Source of the DNA: Phycisphaerales bacterium
Lineage (GTDB): Bacteria; Planctomycetota; Phycisphaerae; Phycisphaerales; SM1A02
Length of the DNA: 45,090 nt
Direction of reading: 5' to 3'
Assembly (NCBI GenBank): GCA_029245245.1
Contig: JAQWPT010000031.1
Coordinates: forward strand, 1 to 45,090
The translations under genes and the position numbers were made by a program. Numbering within the stretch: the stretch's first letter is position 1; each line of letters starts with the position of its first letter. Positions 30,989-44,004 of this stretch are shown here, one piece after another. The notes under the pieces are model-generated. The model was not told the origin of the DNA and ran no database searches. It saw nothing but the letters and a program-made list of their open reading frames with translations.

Positions 30989-32194
30989 ATGTCCACAACC
31001 GACCGGCACCAACGCGTCCGAAGCCTGATCGACGAACTCCTCCCGGAACTGGTCGAGTTGCGCCATGACCTGCACGCCCATCCAGAACTGGGGTACGAGG
31101 AGCACCGCACCAGTACCGTGGTCCAGGGCCAGCTTGACGCCGCGGGCATCGAGTTCGCCCCCGGCCTCGCCGGCGGGACCGGCATCCTCGGGCACCTGCC
31201 CGGCGCGGCCCCCAAGGCACTGGGACTTCGTGCGGACATGGACGCACTGCCCATCACTGAACAGACCGGCTGCGCGTGGTCCTCGACCCACGACGGCGTC
31301 ATGCATGCCTGCGGACACGACGGGCACACCACGATGCTCGTGGGCGCCGCCCGCGTGCTCAGGCAACTGGCCGAGGAGTCCCCGCTGCCCCAGCCGGTGA
31401 GTTTCGTCTTCCAGCCGGCCGAGGAGGGTGGCGCCGGTGGCAAACGCATGTGCGAGGACGGATGCGTGGACGGCAGCGTGCTGGGCCCGGCACTGAAGGC
31501 GATGTATGGACAGCACGGCTGGCCGGCCCTGCCACTGGGCGTCGTCGCCTCCAGAGCGGGTGCCATGCTCGCAGCGGCTGACCGATTCGACATCACCGTG
31601 GAAGGGCTCGGCGGACATGCCGCCATGCCCCACACCACCAACGATCCCGTGCATGCCGCGGCATCAATCGTCACCGCCCTGCAGCAGGTGGTCTCACGAA
31701 ACATCAACCCGGTCGAGGGGGGCGTGATCTCCGTCACCCGGATCGAGGGCGGATCGGCCTACAACGTCATCCCGGGCTCGGTGCACCTGGCCGGAACCCT
31801 TCGGGCGCTGGAACCCGATGCCCTGGCAACGGGCCGGCGGCGGCTGGCCGAGGTGGTGGACGCCACCGCCCGCGCCTGCGGATGCACCGCACGACTGGAG
31901 TACCACGAGGGCTACCCCGTTACCCGCAACGATCCCGCGGCGTTCGACACCTTTGAAACGATCGCCCGGGGCACCCTGGGTGCGGACCGGCTCCTGCCCA
32001 TGGAGTTCCCGGTCATGGGCGGCGAGGACTTCTCCTACTACGGCCAGCGTGTCCCGGCATGCTTCTTCGTCCTCGGCCTGCTCCCCCCCGGCTCCGAAGC
32101 CATGCCGGGGCTGCACCACCCTGCGTTCGATTTCAACGACGAGGCCCTGCCCACGGGCGTGGAGATGCTCTGCCGCCTGGCCCTGGAAGCGTGA
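30989..32194 (+). CDS. M20D-family amidohydrolase (hippurate/N-acyl-amino-acid hydrolase type)
   Basis: This 401-residue metalloenzyme has the M20D signature blocks: LRHDLHAHPELGYEEHRTS, LRADMDALPI, and MHACGHDGHTTMLVGAA with metal-ligand Cys108 and His110. FQPAEEGGAGGKRM follows with Glu145/146, then the dimerisation-domain GLGGHAAMPHTTNDPVHAA and the C-terminal PVMGGEDFSYYGQRVPACFF. It cleaves acyl groups from amino acids, or a related amide, in the cytoplasm; the exact substrate is not readable. No signal peptide is present. The ATG is six bases after TAGGAT, predicting a leaderless message, although G-rich sequence also precedes it. The FHA gene follows with its own promoter. Confidence 0.92.
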   Translation: MSTTDRHQRVRSLIDELLPELVELRHDLHAHPELGYEEHRTSTVVQGQLDAAGIEFAPGLAGGTGILGHLPGAAPKALGLRADMDALPITEQTGCAWSSTHDGVMHACGHDGHTTMLVGAARVLRQLAEESPLPQPVSFVFQPAEEGGAGGKRMCEDGCVDGSVLGPALKAMYGQHGWPALPLGVVASRAGAMLAAADRFDITVEGLGGHAAMPHTTNDPVHAAASIVTALQQVVSRNINPVEGGVISVTRIEGGSAYNVIPGSVHLAGTLRALEPDALATGRRRLAEVVDATARACGCTARLEYHEGYPVTRNDPAAFDTFETIARGTLGADRLLPMEFPVMGGEDFSYYGQRVPACFFVLGLLPPGSEAMPGLHHPAFDFNDEALPTGVEMLCRLALEA

Positions 32195-32219
32195 ACACGA
32201 GGCCGCATCCATCTATACT
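32191..32219 (+). promoter_or_regulatory. Promoter of the FHA-domain gene
   Basis: GTGAAC (32191-32196) and TATACT (32214-32219) are spaced by 17 bases. The GTGAAC overlaps the stop codon of the preceding gene. A CAGGAG Shine-Dalgarno follows at 32231-32236. Confidence 0.6.
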
Positions 32220-32243
32220 GTTCCTCTACGCAGGAGACCACCC

Positions 32244-32708
32244 ATGCCCAGCCTCATGATCATTGCCGGCCCCAACGAGGGACTTCTCTTCACGATTGAA
32301 GCCGCAGATACGGTCATTGGTCGTGGTGATGGATGCGACCTGCAACTGGTTGACGAAAAGGCATCCCGTCGGCACTGCTGCATCCAGAAGCGTGATGGCG
32401 GCACACTTGGTGGCACCGGCATTCCCACCACCCAGCACGTCCTGATGGACCTTGGTTCCAGCAATGGAACCACCATCGATGGGCAGTCCTTCCAGAATGA
32501 AGTCCCTCTCACCGACGGAGCCACGATCGGGGTGGGCACCTCCCGGGCGATCTTCCTCAACGAAACCTTCGATACGTCCAAGCAGGCCCAGGAGTACATT
32601 GAGAGCATCGGCAAGGGCAATGCCACCCAGGGTGAAGATGCCTGGCCGCTGGACCCGCCCTGGAAGACCCAGACCCTTGCCGAGACCGATCCTCGGGACA
32701 AGGCCTGA
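32244..32708 (+). CDS. FHA-domain protein
   Basis: This 154-residue protein is essentially one forkhead-associated domain that binds phosphothreonine peptides. The conserved blocks are TVIGRGDGCDLQLVD (Arg27), ASRRHCCIQ (Ser41, His44) and LMDLGSSNGTTIDGQ (Ser72-Gly75). A 40-residue tail with YIESIGKGNATQ and a Trp/Pro-rich end (WPLDPPWKTQT) follows. CAGGAG eight bases before the ATG is the Shine-Dalgarno. It lies upstream of the ribosomal protein operon, in the position where secE-nusG usually sit in bacteria, but has its own promoter, and another lies between it and rplK. A link to Ser/Thr kinase signalling is inferred from the family. Confidence 0.88.
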   Translation: MPSLMIIAGPNEGLLFTIEAADTVIGRGDGCDLQLVDEKASRRHCCIQKRDGGTLGGTGIPTTQHVLMDLGSSNGTTIDGQSFQNEVPLTDGATIGVGTSRAIFLNETFDTSKQAQEYIESIGKGNATQGEDAWPLDPPWKTQTLAETDPRDKA

Positions 32709-32730
32709 ACACCTGTATTTCAAGGCACTG

Positions 32731-32759
32731 TTGCAGATCAGGGCGCTCTCCCGTAGACT
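32731..32759 (+). promoter_or_regulatory. Promoter of the rplKAJL operon
   Basis: TTGCAG (32731-32736) and TAGACT (32754-32759) are spaced by 17 bases, about 95 bases before rplK. The leader between could carry ribosomal-protein feedback sites but none was recognised with confidence. Confidence 0.65.
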
Positions 32760-32853
32760 GCTCGATTCACAATTCGACACCGCAAGCACCACTTCGTGAC
32801 GCGACGGCCAGGCCAGGCCACGTGAACCAACGGGGTGGGAGGTAGGAGGACTC

Positions 32854-33279
32854 ATGGCCAAGAAGCAGATCACCAAGCAATTCAAGATCACCGCGCCCGG
32901 AGGGCAGGCCACACCGGCCCCACCCATCGGCCCGGCCCTCGGTGCCAACGGGATCAACCCGGGGCAGTTCATTCAGGCCTTCAATGACCGGACCAAGGAC
33001 CTCAATGGCAAGGTCGTTGGCTGCCTGATCACGGTCTACCATGACCGATCGTTCGACTTCGAAATCAAGTCGTCACCAGCCGCGTCCCTGCTCAAGGCGG
33101 CAGCGGGCCTGGAGAAGGGTTCCGGCGAACCCCTGGTCATCGTGGGCTCGGTCACCAGAGACCAGGTGCGGGCCATTGCCGAGGAAAAGATGGAAGACCT
33201 CAACAGCGCAACCGTGGAATCCGCGATGCGTGTCATTGAAGGTTCCGCCCGATCAATGGGCATTGCGGTGGAGGGCTGA
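32854..33279 (+). CDS. rplK: Ribosomal protein L11
   Basis: This 141-residue 50S subunit protein binds the GTPase-associated region of 23S rRNA at the base of the stalk. Diagnostic blocks are KLQ-type QFKITAPGGQATPAPPIGPALGANGINPGQF, with the rRNA-binding C-terminal KMEDLNSATVESAMRVIEGSARSMGI. (The first is quoted in part: APPIGPALGANGINPGQF.) Length is exactly typical. A GGAGGTAGGAGG Shine-Dalgarno precedes the ATG. rplA follows after five bases. Confidence 0.97.
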   Translation: MAKKQITKQFKITAPGGQATPAPPIGPALGANGINPGQFIQAFNDRTKDLNGKVVGCLITVYHDRSFDFEIKSSPAASLLKAAAGLEKGSGEPLVIVGSVTRDQVRAIAEEKMEDLNSATVESAMRVIEGSARSMGIAVEG

Positions 33280-33284
33280 ACCAG

Positions 33285-34031
33285 ATGGCAGAACAAGCAA
33301 CCAAAACCACGAGTGGATACCCCGCCCGGCTGTACCGACGCCGCGACACCCGTCGCAGCAAGCGGCACACCACGAATGTGAACACGGCGGCCGGCCATGC
33401 CGGGCCGCACACCCCCTCCGAGGCGGTCAAGGCACTCAAGCAGTACAAGGCGGCCAAGTTCGACGAATCCGTCGAGTGCTGCGTGCATCTGGGTATCGAC
33501 CCCCGGCAGGCCGACCAGCAGCTCCGTGGCGCACTTGCCATGCCCAAGGGCATCGGAAAGACCGCCCGGGTGATCTGCTTCTGCGGCCAGGACAAGGTCG
33601 ACGACATGAAGGCTGCCGGTGCCATCGAGGCCGGTGGTGAGGAACTGGCCAAGAAGATCACCGATGGCTGGTTCGACTTCGACGTCGCCATCGCGTCCCC
33701 GGACATGATGAAGGTCGTCGGCGGACTCGGTCGGGTCCTGGGCCCCAAGGGCCTGATGCCCTCCCCCAAGGCCGGAACCGTAACCCCCAATGCCGCCAGT
33801 GCCGTCAAGGAGTTTGCGGCCGGCAAGACCGAGTACCGAAACGACGACGGTGGAAACATCCACTGCGTCATCGGGAAGATGAACTTCGAGGAAGCTGATC
33901 TCCTCGCCAACCTGAACTTCTTCCTCGAGACGATCGAGAAGATCCGCCCCGCGTCCGTCAAGGGCATTTACATGAAGCGATGCGTCATCTCCGGGACAAT
34001 GACGCCCTCCGTGGAGATCGTGACGTCATGA
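33285..34031 (+). CDS. rplA: Ribosomal protein L1
   Basis: This 248-residue protein forms the L1 stalk and, in many bacteria, also represses its own operon by binding the leader mRNA. Diagnostic blocks are KFDESVECCVHLGIDPRQADQQ, LRGALAMPKGIGKTARV, GGLGRVLGPKGLMPSPKAGTV and the C-terminal ASVKGIYMKRCVISGTM. An N-terminal Arg/Thr-rich extension (about 25 residues, YRRRDTRRSKRHTTN) makes it slightly longer than the E. coli protein. The Shine-Dalgarno GGAGGG lies in the end of rplK. Its stop overlaps rplJ as ATGA. Confidence 0.96.
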   Translation: MAEQATKTTSGYPARLYRRRDTRRSKRHTTNVNTAAGHAGPHTPSEAVKALKQYKAAKFDESVECCVHLGIDPRQADQQLRGALAMPKGIGKTARVICFCGQDKVDDMKAAGAIEAGGEELAKKITDGWFDFDVAIASPDMMKVVGGLGRVLGPKGLMPSPKAGTVTPNAASAVKEFAAGKTEYRNDDGGNIHCVIGKMNFEEADLLANLNFFLETIEKIRPASVKGIYMKRCVISGTMTPSVEIVTS

Positions 34032-34573
34032 GCAAGCCAATCAAGGAAATGATGATCCGGGAGTACCGGAGTCGATTCGACGGGCTTTCCCAAGCCCTGC
34101 TCGTGGACATCCGCGGCATCGAAGCGAATGAGAACAACTCGCTTCGCCTGGGGCTGCATGCCCAGAACATCCGTGTCACCGTGCTTCGAAACAACCTGGC
34201 TCGCGATGCCTTCAATGGCACCGACCTCGAGGGGCTCATCCCCGCAATCGATGGACCCGCCGCCCTCTGCTACGGCGGCGAATCCGTCGTCGACGTCGCG
34301 CGTGAAATCGTGGCGTGGGCCAAGAAGGTCGAGCACCTTGACCTCAAGGGAGCCATCCTCGACGGGGAACTGTTCGAGGGCGAAGCAGGCGTCAAGCGGC
34401 TGAGCACCTTCCCGACCCGGGAAGAAGCCCAGGCCAAGGTCGTCCAGCTCATGCTGTCACCAGCCAGCAACCTCGTCGGTGCCTCGCTGGCACCTGGCGG
34501 AAACATCATGGGAATCGTCAAGGAGATTCAGGAACGCCTGGAAAACGGGAAGACGATCGAAAAGACCGCCTGA
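34028..34573 (+). CDS. rplJ: Ribosomal protein L10
   Basis: This 181-residue protein anchors the L7/L12 dimers to the ribosome. It has the N-terminal rRNA-binding domain (YRSRFDGLSQALLVDIRGI, then LGLHAQNIRVTVLRNNLARDA) and a C-terminal helix for L12 binding (GNIMGIVKEIQERLENG). The first part is variable relative to E. coli, but order and motifs are clear. Its start overlaps the rplA stop by four bases (ATGA), so the separate L10 leader seen in enteric bacteria is absent here. A 121-base gap separates it from rplL. Confidence 0.94.
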   Translation: MSKPIKEMMIREYRSRFDGLSQALLVDIRGIEANENNSLRLGLHAQNIRVTVLRNNLARDAFNGTDLEGLIPAIDGPAALCYGGESVVDVAREIVAWAKKVEHLDLKGAILDGELFEGEAGVKRLSTFPTREEAQAKVVQLMLSPASNLVGASLAPGGNIMGIVKEIQERLENGKTIEKTA

Positions 34574-34694
34574 GATCCCAACGGGGAATCAACGGCATGA
34601 CTGAAACTTACACCACCGCTTGACTGGCCCCCAGGGGTTAAAAGCCGCACGGTCGGCTCCTCTTGAGCGGTTCTGAGAAGATCTGGAGTACACA
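34574..34694 (+). other. Long rplJ-rplL spacer
   Basis: This 121-base spacer holds short hairpin-forming sequences (AGCCG...CGGCT near 34641-34655) and ends in a GGAG Shine-Dalgarno seven bases before rplL. It could adjust the higher L7/L12 stoichiometry, but no defined element was recognised. Confidence 0.35.
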
Positions 34695-35099
34695 ATGTCC
34701 GAAGAAGCAACGAAGACCTTTGAAGCAAACATCAGCAAACTCGGCGATGACATCGCCGGCCTGACCCTCAAGGAAGCGGTCGACCTGGCTGATTACATGA
34801 AGGAAACCTACGACATCGAACCTGCCGCGGGCGGCGCCGTGATGATGGCCGGCCCCGGTGGTGGCGGTGACGATGCCGATGCCGAACAGACCGAGTTCGA
34901 CGTCGTGCTCGAAGCCCCCGGCGACAAGAAGATTCAGGTCATCAAGGTCGTCCGCGAAGCGACCGGCCTGGGCCTCAAGGAAGCCAAGGCCCTCGTGGAC
35001 GACGCTCCCAAGGCCATCAAGGAAAAGGCCACCAAGGAAGAGGCCGACGAGCTCAAGGCCAAGCTCGAAGAGGCTGGCGGCTCTGTCACCATCAAGTAA
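34695..35099 (+). CDS. rplL: Ribosomal protein L7/L12
   Basis: This 134-residue stalk protein recruits translational GTPases. The N-terminal dimerisation helix region ([19 protein letters not shown]) is followed by an Ala/Gly hinge ([13 protein letters not shown]). The C-terminal domain has [40 protein letters not shown] and [20 protein letters not shown]. It is the last gene before a strong intrinsic terminator. Confidence 0.97.
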   Translation: MSEEATKTFEANISKLGDDIAGLTLKEAVDLADYMKETYDIEPAAGGAVMMAGPGGGGDDADAEQTEFDVVLEAPGDKKIQVIKVVREATGLGLKEAKALVDDAPKAIKEKATKEEADELKAKLEEAGGSVTIK

Positions 35100-35124
35100 G
35101 GCGGCTTTCCACCAGGAATCCACT

Positions 35125-35160
35125 CGACCCCGCGACCATTGTCGCGGGGTCGTTTCATTT
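35125..35160 (+). terminator. Rho-independent terminator between rplL and rpoB
   Basis: A perfect 12-base-pair stem (35125-35136 with 35141-35152), loop CATT, is followed by TTTCATTT. It lies 25 bases past rplL. It separates the ribosomal protein genes from rpoBC, completely or as an attenuator. Confidence 0.92.
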
Positions 35161-35296
35161 GAGCCCCAGGGGGCAACGGATCGTAAGTCGCCATTTAACA
35201 GCGGTTTACGGGCCTGATATCGCGGATTTGGGACCCGAATCGGCTTTTACGAAGCCCTCGGACCAATTATTTTGTGGAATAGGGTTTGCATACGCG
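35161..35296 (+). other. AT-rich region upstream of the rpoB promoter
   Basis: This stretch is distinctly richer in A and T than the rest of the window (for example CCAATTATTTTGTGG). It contains no open frame that looks coding. It may be an UP element or regulatory region for the rpoBC promoter; no known motif was recognised. Confidence 0.35.
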
Positions 35297-35325
35297 TTGA
35301 GAAACCGCCCTAGCAACCGTAATAT
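35297..35325 (+). promoter_or_regulatory. Promoter of rpoBC
   Basis: TTGAGA (35297-35302) and TAATAT (35320-35325) are spaced by exactly 17 bases. The predicted leader is about 90 bases and contains a small stem (ACCTG...CAGGT, about 35371-35391) before the GAGGTG Shine-Dalgarno at 35411-35416. Confidence 0.72.
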
Positions 35326-35421
35326 GCGGTGCTCGGCGGTTGAAACGACATTTTTTGAATCTCCCTCAGACCTGACCCCAGGAAACAGGTGCAGGCGACT
35401 TGCTCCCTACGAGGTGAATGC

Positions 35422-39207
<3,786 letters not shown>

Positions 39208-39262
39208 GCACGGCAACCGTGATACGCAACGAGTTCCACGCCACAGAGAGACAAGATCAGCC

Positions 39263-42200
39263 ATGAATGACAATGTCTACGATCGTGTCAACGACTTCAG
39301 CAGGGTACGAATTACCCTTGCGAGCCCCAACGACATCCGCAGTTGGAGCTTCGGTGAGGTCAAGAAACCCGAAACCATCAACTACCGGACGTACCGTCCG
39401 GAGAAGGATGGCCTCTTCTGCGAGCGAATCTTCGGTCCCGAACGGGACTACGAATGCGCCTGCGGCAAGTACAAGGGCACCAAATTCAAGGGCATCATCT
39501 GCGACCGTTGCGGCGTGAAGGTGACGCACTCGCGCGTCCGCCGCAAGCGGATGGGCCACATCAACCTCGCCGCCCCGGTCGTGCACATCTGGTTCTTCAA
39601 GGCCCTGCCGAGCCGCCTCGGCACGCTGCTGAAGATGAAGACCGCCGACATGGAGAAGGTCATCTACTTCCAGGACTACGTGGTCATCGATCCCGGGACC
39701 ACGGAAATGGAACACAAGCAGGTCCTCGATGAGGACGCCTACCGAGCCGCCGTCCAGCAGTTCGGCGTGGGAGGCTTCACGGCACTCATGGGCGCCGACG
39801 CGGTCATGGCCCTGCTGGGTGAACTCGACCTGCATGCTTTGGCGAACGAACTCCGCGAGGATCTCGCGGCCACACGATCCAAGCAGAAGACGAAGGACCT
39901 CGCCAAGCGACTCAAGCTCGTCGAACAGCTGCGGCACAGCGGCAACGACACGAGCTGGATGGTCCTGGACGTGGTCCCGGTGATCCCGCCGGATCTGCGC
40001 CCACTGGTCCTGCTGGAATCGGGCAACTTCGCCACCAGCGACCTCAACGACCTCTACCGCCGGATCATCAACCGCAACAACCGCCTCAAGAAGCTGATGG
40101 ACCTCAATGCCCCCGAGGTCATCATCCGCAACGAGAAGCGAATGCTCCAGCAGGCCGTCGACGCCCTGTTCGACAACGGTCGCTGCCGACGCCCCGTCCT
40201 TGGTTCATCGAACCGCCCACTGAAGTCCTTGACCGACATGATCAAGGGCAAGCAGGGCAGGTTCCGCGAGAACCTGCTGGGCAAGCGGGTCGACTACTCG
40301 GCCCGCTCCGTGATCGTCGTGGGCCCCGAGCTCAAGCTGCACCAGTGCGGGCTTCCCAAGAAGATCGCGCTGGAGCTCTACCAGCCGTTCATCATCCGCA
40401 AGCTCAAGGAGCACGGCCTCGCCGACACGATCAAGTCGGCCAAGCGGATGCTCGAGCGACGCGACCCGGAGGTCTGGGACATTCTCGAGCAGGTCATCCA
40501 CCAGCACCCGGTGCTGCTGAACCGCGCTCCGACACTGCACCGCATGGGCATCCAGGCCTTCGAGCCGGTCCTCGTCGAGGGCAATGCGATCACCCTGCAC
40601 CCATTGGTGTGCACCGGCTACAACGCCGACTTCGATGGCGACCAGATGGCGGTCCACCTGCCTCTGTCCCTGGAGGCGAAGATCGAGAGCCACGTATTGA
40701 TGCTCTCGACGCACAACATCTTCTCCCCCGCCAACGGCAACCCGATCGTCTCACCCTCTCAGGACATCCTGATGGGTGTCTTCTTCCTGACGTCGATCGA
40801 CGAAAGCGACACCCGCAAGCCGGAGGAACTCCGCTTCTTCCGCGACTCGCAGGAAGCCATTCTCGCCCTCGACTACAAGCAGATCAGTCTCCACGAACCC
40901 ATCAACGTGCGATTGACACGATTCAGCCGGGTCATCAACGACCAGGGTGGCGCGATCGAGTCCACTCCGGACAACCGTCGCATCCGCACCACGGTAGGGC
41001 GAATCCTCTTCGGCTCGATCCTGTCCGACGGCATGCCGTTCAACAACTGCACCCTCGGCAAGAAGGGCTGCAGCCGCGTCATCGACGATACCTACGCGAT
41101 CCTCGGTCGACCGGCGACGCTCTCGCTGCTGGACGACATGAAGGAAGTCGGATTCAAGACCGCCACCACATCGGGGCTGTCCATTGCGATCACCGATCTC
41201 CGGATTCCCGAGAAGAAGCCGGAACTCATCGGCAAGGCGCAGAAGATGGTCGACAACGTCGAGCGGGCCTACAACGCCGGTGCCATCACCGAGCGTGAGC
41301 GGCACAACCAGTTGCTGGACATCTGGGCTCACTGCCGTGAGGAACTCACCACCGAACTGGTGAGCACGCTCAAGAACGATCGCCGCAACATGGAGACCCT
41401 GCTCGAGGTTCCCACCGAGAGCCAGGAAGGCAGCCCCTACCTCAACCCGGTCTACCTCATGTCGGTTTCCGGCGCACGTGGCAATGTCAGCCAGATGCAG
41501 CAGCTCGCGGGCATGCGAGGCCTCATGGCCAAGCCCAGCGGCGAGATCATCGAGACGCCCATTCGCGCAAACTTCCGCGAGGGCCTGAACGTGCTCGAGT
41601 ACTTCTCCTCGACGCACGGTGCCCGCAAGGGTCTGGCCGATACCGCCCTCAAGACGGCGGATTCGGGCTACCTGACCAGAAAACTCTACGACGTGGCCCA
41701 GGCCGTCGTCGTGACCGAGCACGACTGCAAGACCAAGCGTGGCATCCCCAAGCGAGCCCTCTACAAGGGCGAGGAAGTCGATGTCCCGCTGCGGGAGATC
41801 ATCCTCGGCCGAACCAGTCGCCAGCCGGTGGTCAACCTGATGACCGACGAGACCATCGTCAAGGAGAACCAGGTGATCACCGACGAGATCGCCCGGAAGC
41901 TCGAACAGCTCAACGTCGACGCGGTCCAGGTCCGCAGTCCCCTGACATGCGACACCCCCAACGGCATTTGCGCCTGCTGCTACGGCATGGACATGTCCAC
42001 GGGCATGGAAGTCGAACGTGGGCTCGCCGTGGGCACCATCGCGGCCCAGTCCATCGGTGAACCCGGAACGCAGTTGACGATGCGTACATTCCATACCGGC
42101 GGCATCGCCTCACGCGGCCTGGTGGAAACCAGTTACCGCGCCGGTCATGGCGGCACCATCGTCCTTCGCGAATGCCGCGAGGTCCCGGTCCCCGGTGCAG

Positions 42201-43690
42201 ACGACGGCAGCCTCATCGCACTCAAGCGAAACGGCGAAGTCGCCATCTTCGATGCCAAGGACCGTGAACTCGAGAAATACAAGGTTCCCTACGGAGCCGA
42301 GATCCGTGTCGGTCCTGGCGAGAAGGTTCGCAAGGGCCAACTGCTGGTCGACTGGGATCCGCATCGAACACCGATCCTCGCCGAGGAATCGGGCGCCGTG
42401 CGATTCAAGGACATCGAGATCGGCAAGACCACCCGCGAGGAAACGGTCAAGGGTTCCGGCACGAAGGAACTGATCGTCATCGAGCACACCGGCGAAATGC
42501 ACCCGCAGATCCTCGTCGAGGATGGATCGGGCAAGATCCTGGACTTCCATCACCTTCCGGCCAAGGCTCGTATCGAGGTCAAGGAAGGCGAGGCAATCGT
42601 CCAGGGACAGATGCTTGCCCGGCAGCCAAAGGACGTGGCCGGATCCGCCGACATCACCGGTGGTCTGCCTCGCGTCACGGAGATCTTCGAGGCCCGGACC
42701 CCGAAGGATCCCGCCGTGATGTCCAAGGTCACCGGCAACATCGAACTGCACGACGATCTCCGCAAGGGCAAGATGACCATTCGCGTCATCACCGAGACCG
42801 GCGTGGAAATCGACCACCATGTGCCCCAGGGCAAGCACCTGCTGGTGCACCGCGGCGACTTCGTCGAGGCCGGCGATCCACTGACGGAAGGCCCCCTCGT
42901 GCCCCAGGAAATCCTCGAGATCCAGGGTGAAGAAGCGGTCTTCAACTACATGCTCGACGAGGTGCAGAACGTGTACCGAGCCCAGGGCGTCCCCATCTCG
43001 GACAAGCACATCGAGGTGATTCTCGCGTGCATGCTCAGCAAGACACTGGTCAAGAAGCCCGGCGACACCGGTCTGCTCCCCGAGGAAATCGTGGACCGCT
43101 ACAACTTCCGTCGCAAAAACGAAACGGTCTCCAAGCAAGTCCGCATTGCCGATGCCGGCAGTACGAACCTGGTTGTCGACGACATGGTCGAACGGGCCAC
43201 CGTCAAGGAAGCCAATGCCCTGGCCACGGCCGAGGGCGGCAGCCCGGCCAAGACCAAGAAGTCCATCCCGGCATCGGGGCAGACCCTGCTCCTTGGCATC
43301 ACCAAGGCCTCGCTCCAGTCGGAGTCCTTCCTCTCGGGCGCGTCCTTCCAGGAGACCACGAAGGTCCTCACCGAGGCGGCCCTCCGCGGCGCTGTCGACG
43401 AGCTCAAGGGGCTCAAGGAGAACGTCCTGCTGGGCCACCTGATCCCCGCCGGAACCGGCTTCGACGAGTACACCTCGATGCGGGTCAATCGCCTCGCCGA
43501 ACCCCCCTCATCCGAGGAAGAAGACGATGCCTCCATGCTGGCTGAAGCGGTGGAAACCGCCGAAGCCCTCGGGGCCGACCCCATTGCAATCGAGCCCCAA
43601 CTGGTTGAAATTCCCGCTGGCAACAGCGATCTGGAACCAGAAAGCCTCGAAGCCCTGATCGATCCCCCAGAGGGTCTCAGCGAGGTCTGA
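39263..43690 (+). CDS. rpoC: RNA polymerase beta' subunit
   Basis: This 1475-residue subunit carries the catalytic site. It has the N-terminal zinc finger ([20 protein letters not shown]), [41 protein letters not shown] and the catalytic [12 protein letters not shown] near residues 454-465, whose three Asp hold Mg2+. The trigger-loop/bridge-helix region ([29 protein letters not shown] in part, then [38 protein letters not shown] in part) follows. The second zinc site ([17 protein letters not shown]) and the C-terminal omega-contact region complete it. A long acidic tail ([21 protein letters not shown] and beyond) extends past the core. It shares the rpoB transcript and is followed by a terminator. 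Confidence 0.97.
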   Translation: MNDNVYDRVNDFSRVRITLASPNDIRSWSFGEVKKPETINYRTYRPEKDGLFCERIFGPERDYECACGKYKGTKFKGIICDRCGVKVTHSRVRRKRMGHINLAAPVVHIWFFKALPSRLGTLLKMKTADMEKVIYFQDYVVIDPGTTEMEHKQVLDEDAYRAAVQQFGVGGFTALMGADAVMALLGELDLHALANELREDLAATRSKQKTKDLAKRLKLVEQLRHSGNDTSWMVLDVVPVIPPDLRPLVLLESGNFATSDLNDLYRRIINRNNRLKKLMDLNAPEVIIRNEKRMLQQAVDALFDNGRCRRPVLGSSNRPLKSLTDMIKGKQGRFRENLLGKRVDYSARSVIVVGPELKLHQCGLPKKIALELYQPFIIRKLKEHGLADTIKSAKRMLERRDPEVWDILEQVIHQHPVLLNRAPTLHRMGIQAFEPVLVEGNAITLHPLVCTGYNADFDGDQMAVHLPLSLEAKIESHVLMLSTHNIFSPANGNPIVSPSQDILMGVFFLTSIDESDTRKPEELRFFRDSQEAILALDYKQISLHEPINVRLTRFSRVINDQGGAIESTPDNRRIRTTVGRILFGSILSDGMPFNNCTLGKKGCSRVIDDTYAILGRPATLSLLDDMKEVGFKTATTSGLSIAITDLRIPEKKPELIGKAQKMVDNVERAYNAGAITERERHNQLLDIWAHCREELTTELVSTLKNDRRNMETLLEVPTESQEGSPYLNPVYLMSVSGARGNVSQMQQLAGMRGLMAKPSGEIIETPIRANFREGLNVLEYFSSTHGARKGLADTALKTADSGYLTRKLYDVAQAVVVTEHDCKTKRGIPKRALYKGEEVDVPLREIILGRTSRQPVVNLMTDETIVKENQVITDEIARKLEQLNVDAVQVRSPLTCDTPNGICACCYGMDMSTGMEVERGLAVGTIAAQSIGEPGTQLTMRTFHTGGIASRGLVETSYRAGHGGTIVLRECREVPVPGADDGSLIALKRNGEVAIFDAKDRELEKYKVPYGAEIRVGPGEKVRKGQLLVDWDPHRTPILAEESGAVRFKDIEIGKTTREETVKGSGTKELIVIEHTGEMHPQILVEDGSGKILDFHHLPAKARIEVKEGEAIVQGQMLARQPKDVAGSADITGGLPRVTEIFEARTPKDPAVMSKVTGNIELHDDLRKGKMTIRVITETGVEIDHHVPQGKHLLVHRGDFVEAGDPLTEGPLVPQEILEIQGEEAVFNYMLDEVQNVYRAQGVPISDKHIEVILACMLSKTLVKKPGDTGLLPEEIVDRYNFRRKNETVSKQVRIADAGSTNLVVDDMVERATVKEANALATAEGGSPAKTKKSIPASGQTLLLGITKASLQSESFLSGASFQETTKVLTEAALRGAVDELKGLKENVLLGHLIPAGTGFDEYTSMRVNRLAEPPSSEEEDDASMLAEAVETAEALGADPIAIEPQLVEIPAGNSDLEPESLEALIDPPEGLSEV

Positions 43691-43717
43691 TCCACCTCAA
43701 TCAACCCAAGTCCACCC

Positions 43718-43759
43718 CCCCGGGATCCCGGCTTTCAGTCGGGATCCCGGGGTCGTTTT
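43718..43759 (+). terminator. Terminator of rpoBC
   Basis: A 13-base-pair stem (43718-43730 with 43740-43752) with a nine-base loop is followed by TCGTTTT, 28 bases past rpoC. Confidence 0.88.
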
Positions 43760-43830
43760 GGCTGCATTGAAACCCCCTTTATTTGGCCGCGAAGGCGGTT
43801 CTCGCCCCCCCAAGTCACTGTTGAACGTGC

Positions 43831-43836
43831 TAGGAT
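43831..43836 (+). promoter_or_regulatory. Candidate -10 box for the final gene
   Basis: TAGGAT fits the TANNNT form seen elsewhere here, but no -35 of good match lies 16-18 bases upstream. It would give a leader of about 160 bases. Confidence 0.35.
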
Positions 43837-43843
43837 GACTTGC

Positions 43844-44004
43844 CTTGAAGCGGAGTAATCCACTTCAGGCCGGTTTTCCTGCGCAAGAAGGCGGGGTGAG
43901 CCGGCGTAGAACGTATCGAGAGTGGGCCCCGCGATCGCTTCGGCGAGTTGGCGGGGACGTGGAGATCAGAAACTAGAGTTCCGACTCGGAGCCGAGAGTC
44001 CATC
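43844..44004 (+). other. Structured 5' leader, possible cis-regulatory RNA
   Basis: Several hairpins can be drawn: GAAG/CTTC with GGA/TCC near 43847-43867; CCCCGC/GCGGGG around an inner CGC-TTCG-GCG tetraloop near 43926-43955; and CTCG/CGAG near 43985-43996. No known riboswitch consensus was recognised. It lies directly before a secreted protein gene. Confidence 0.4.

Noticed and set aside
40751-43438. Long minus-strand open frames across rpoC
   Set aside because: Same cause: stops are rare opposite a GC-biased gene. The products are low-complexity and match no family.
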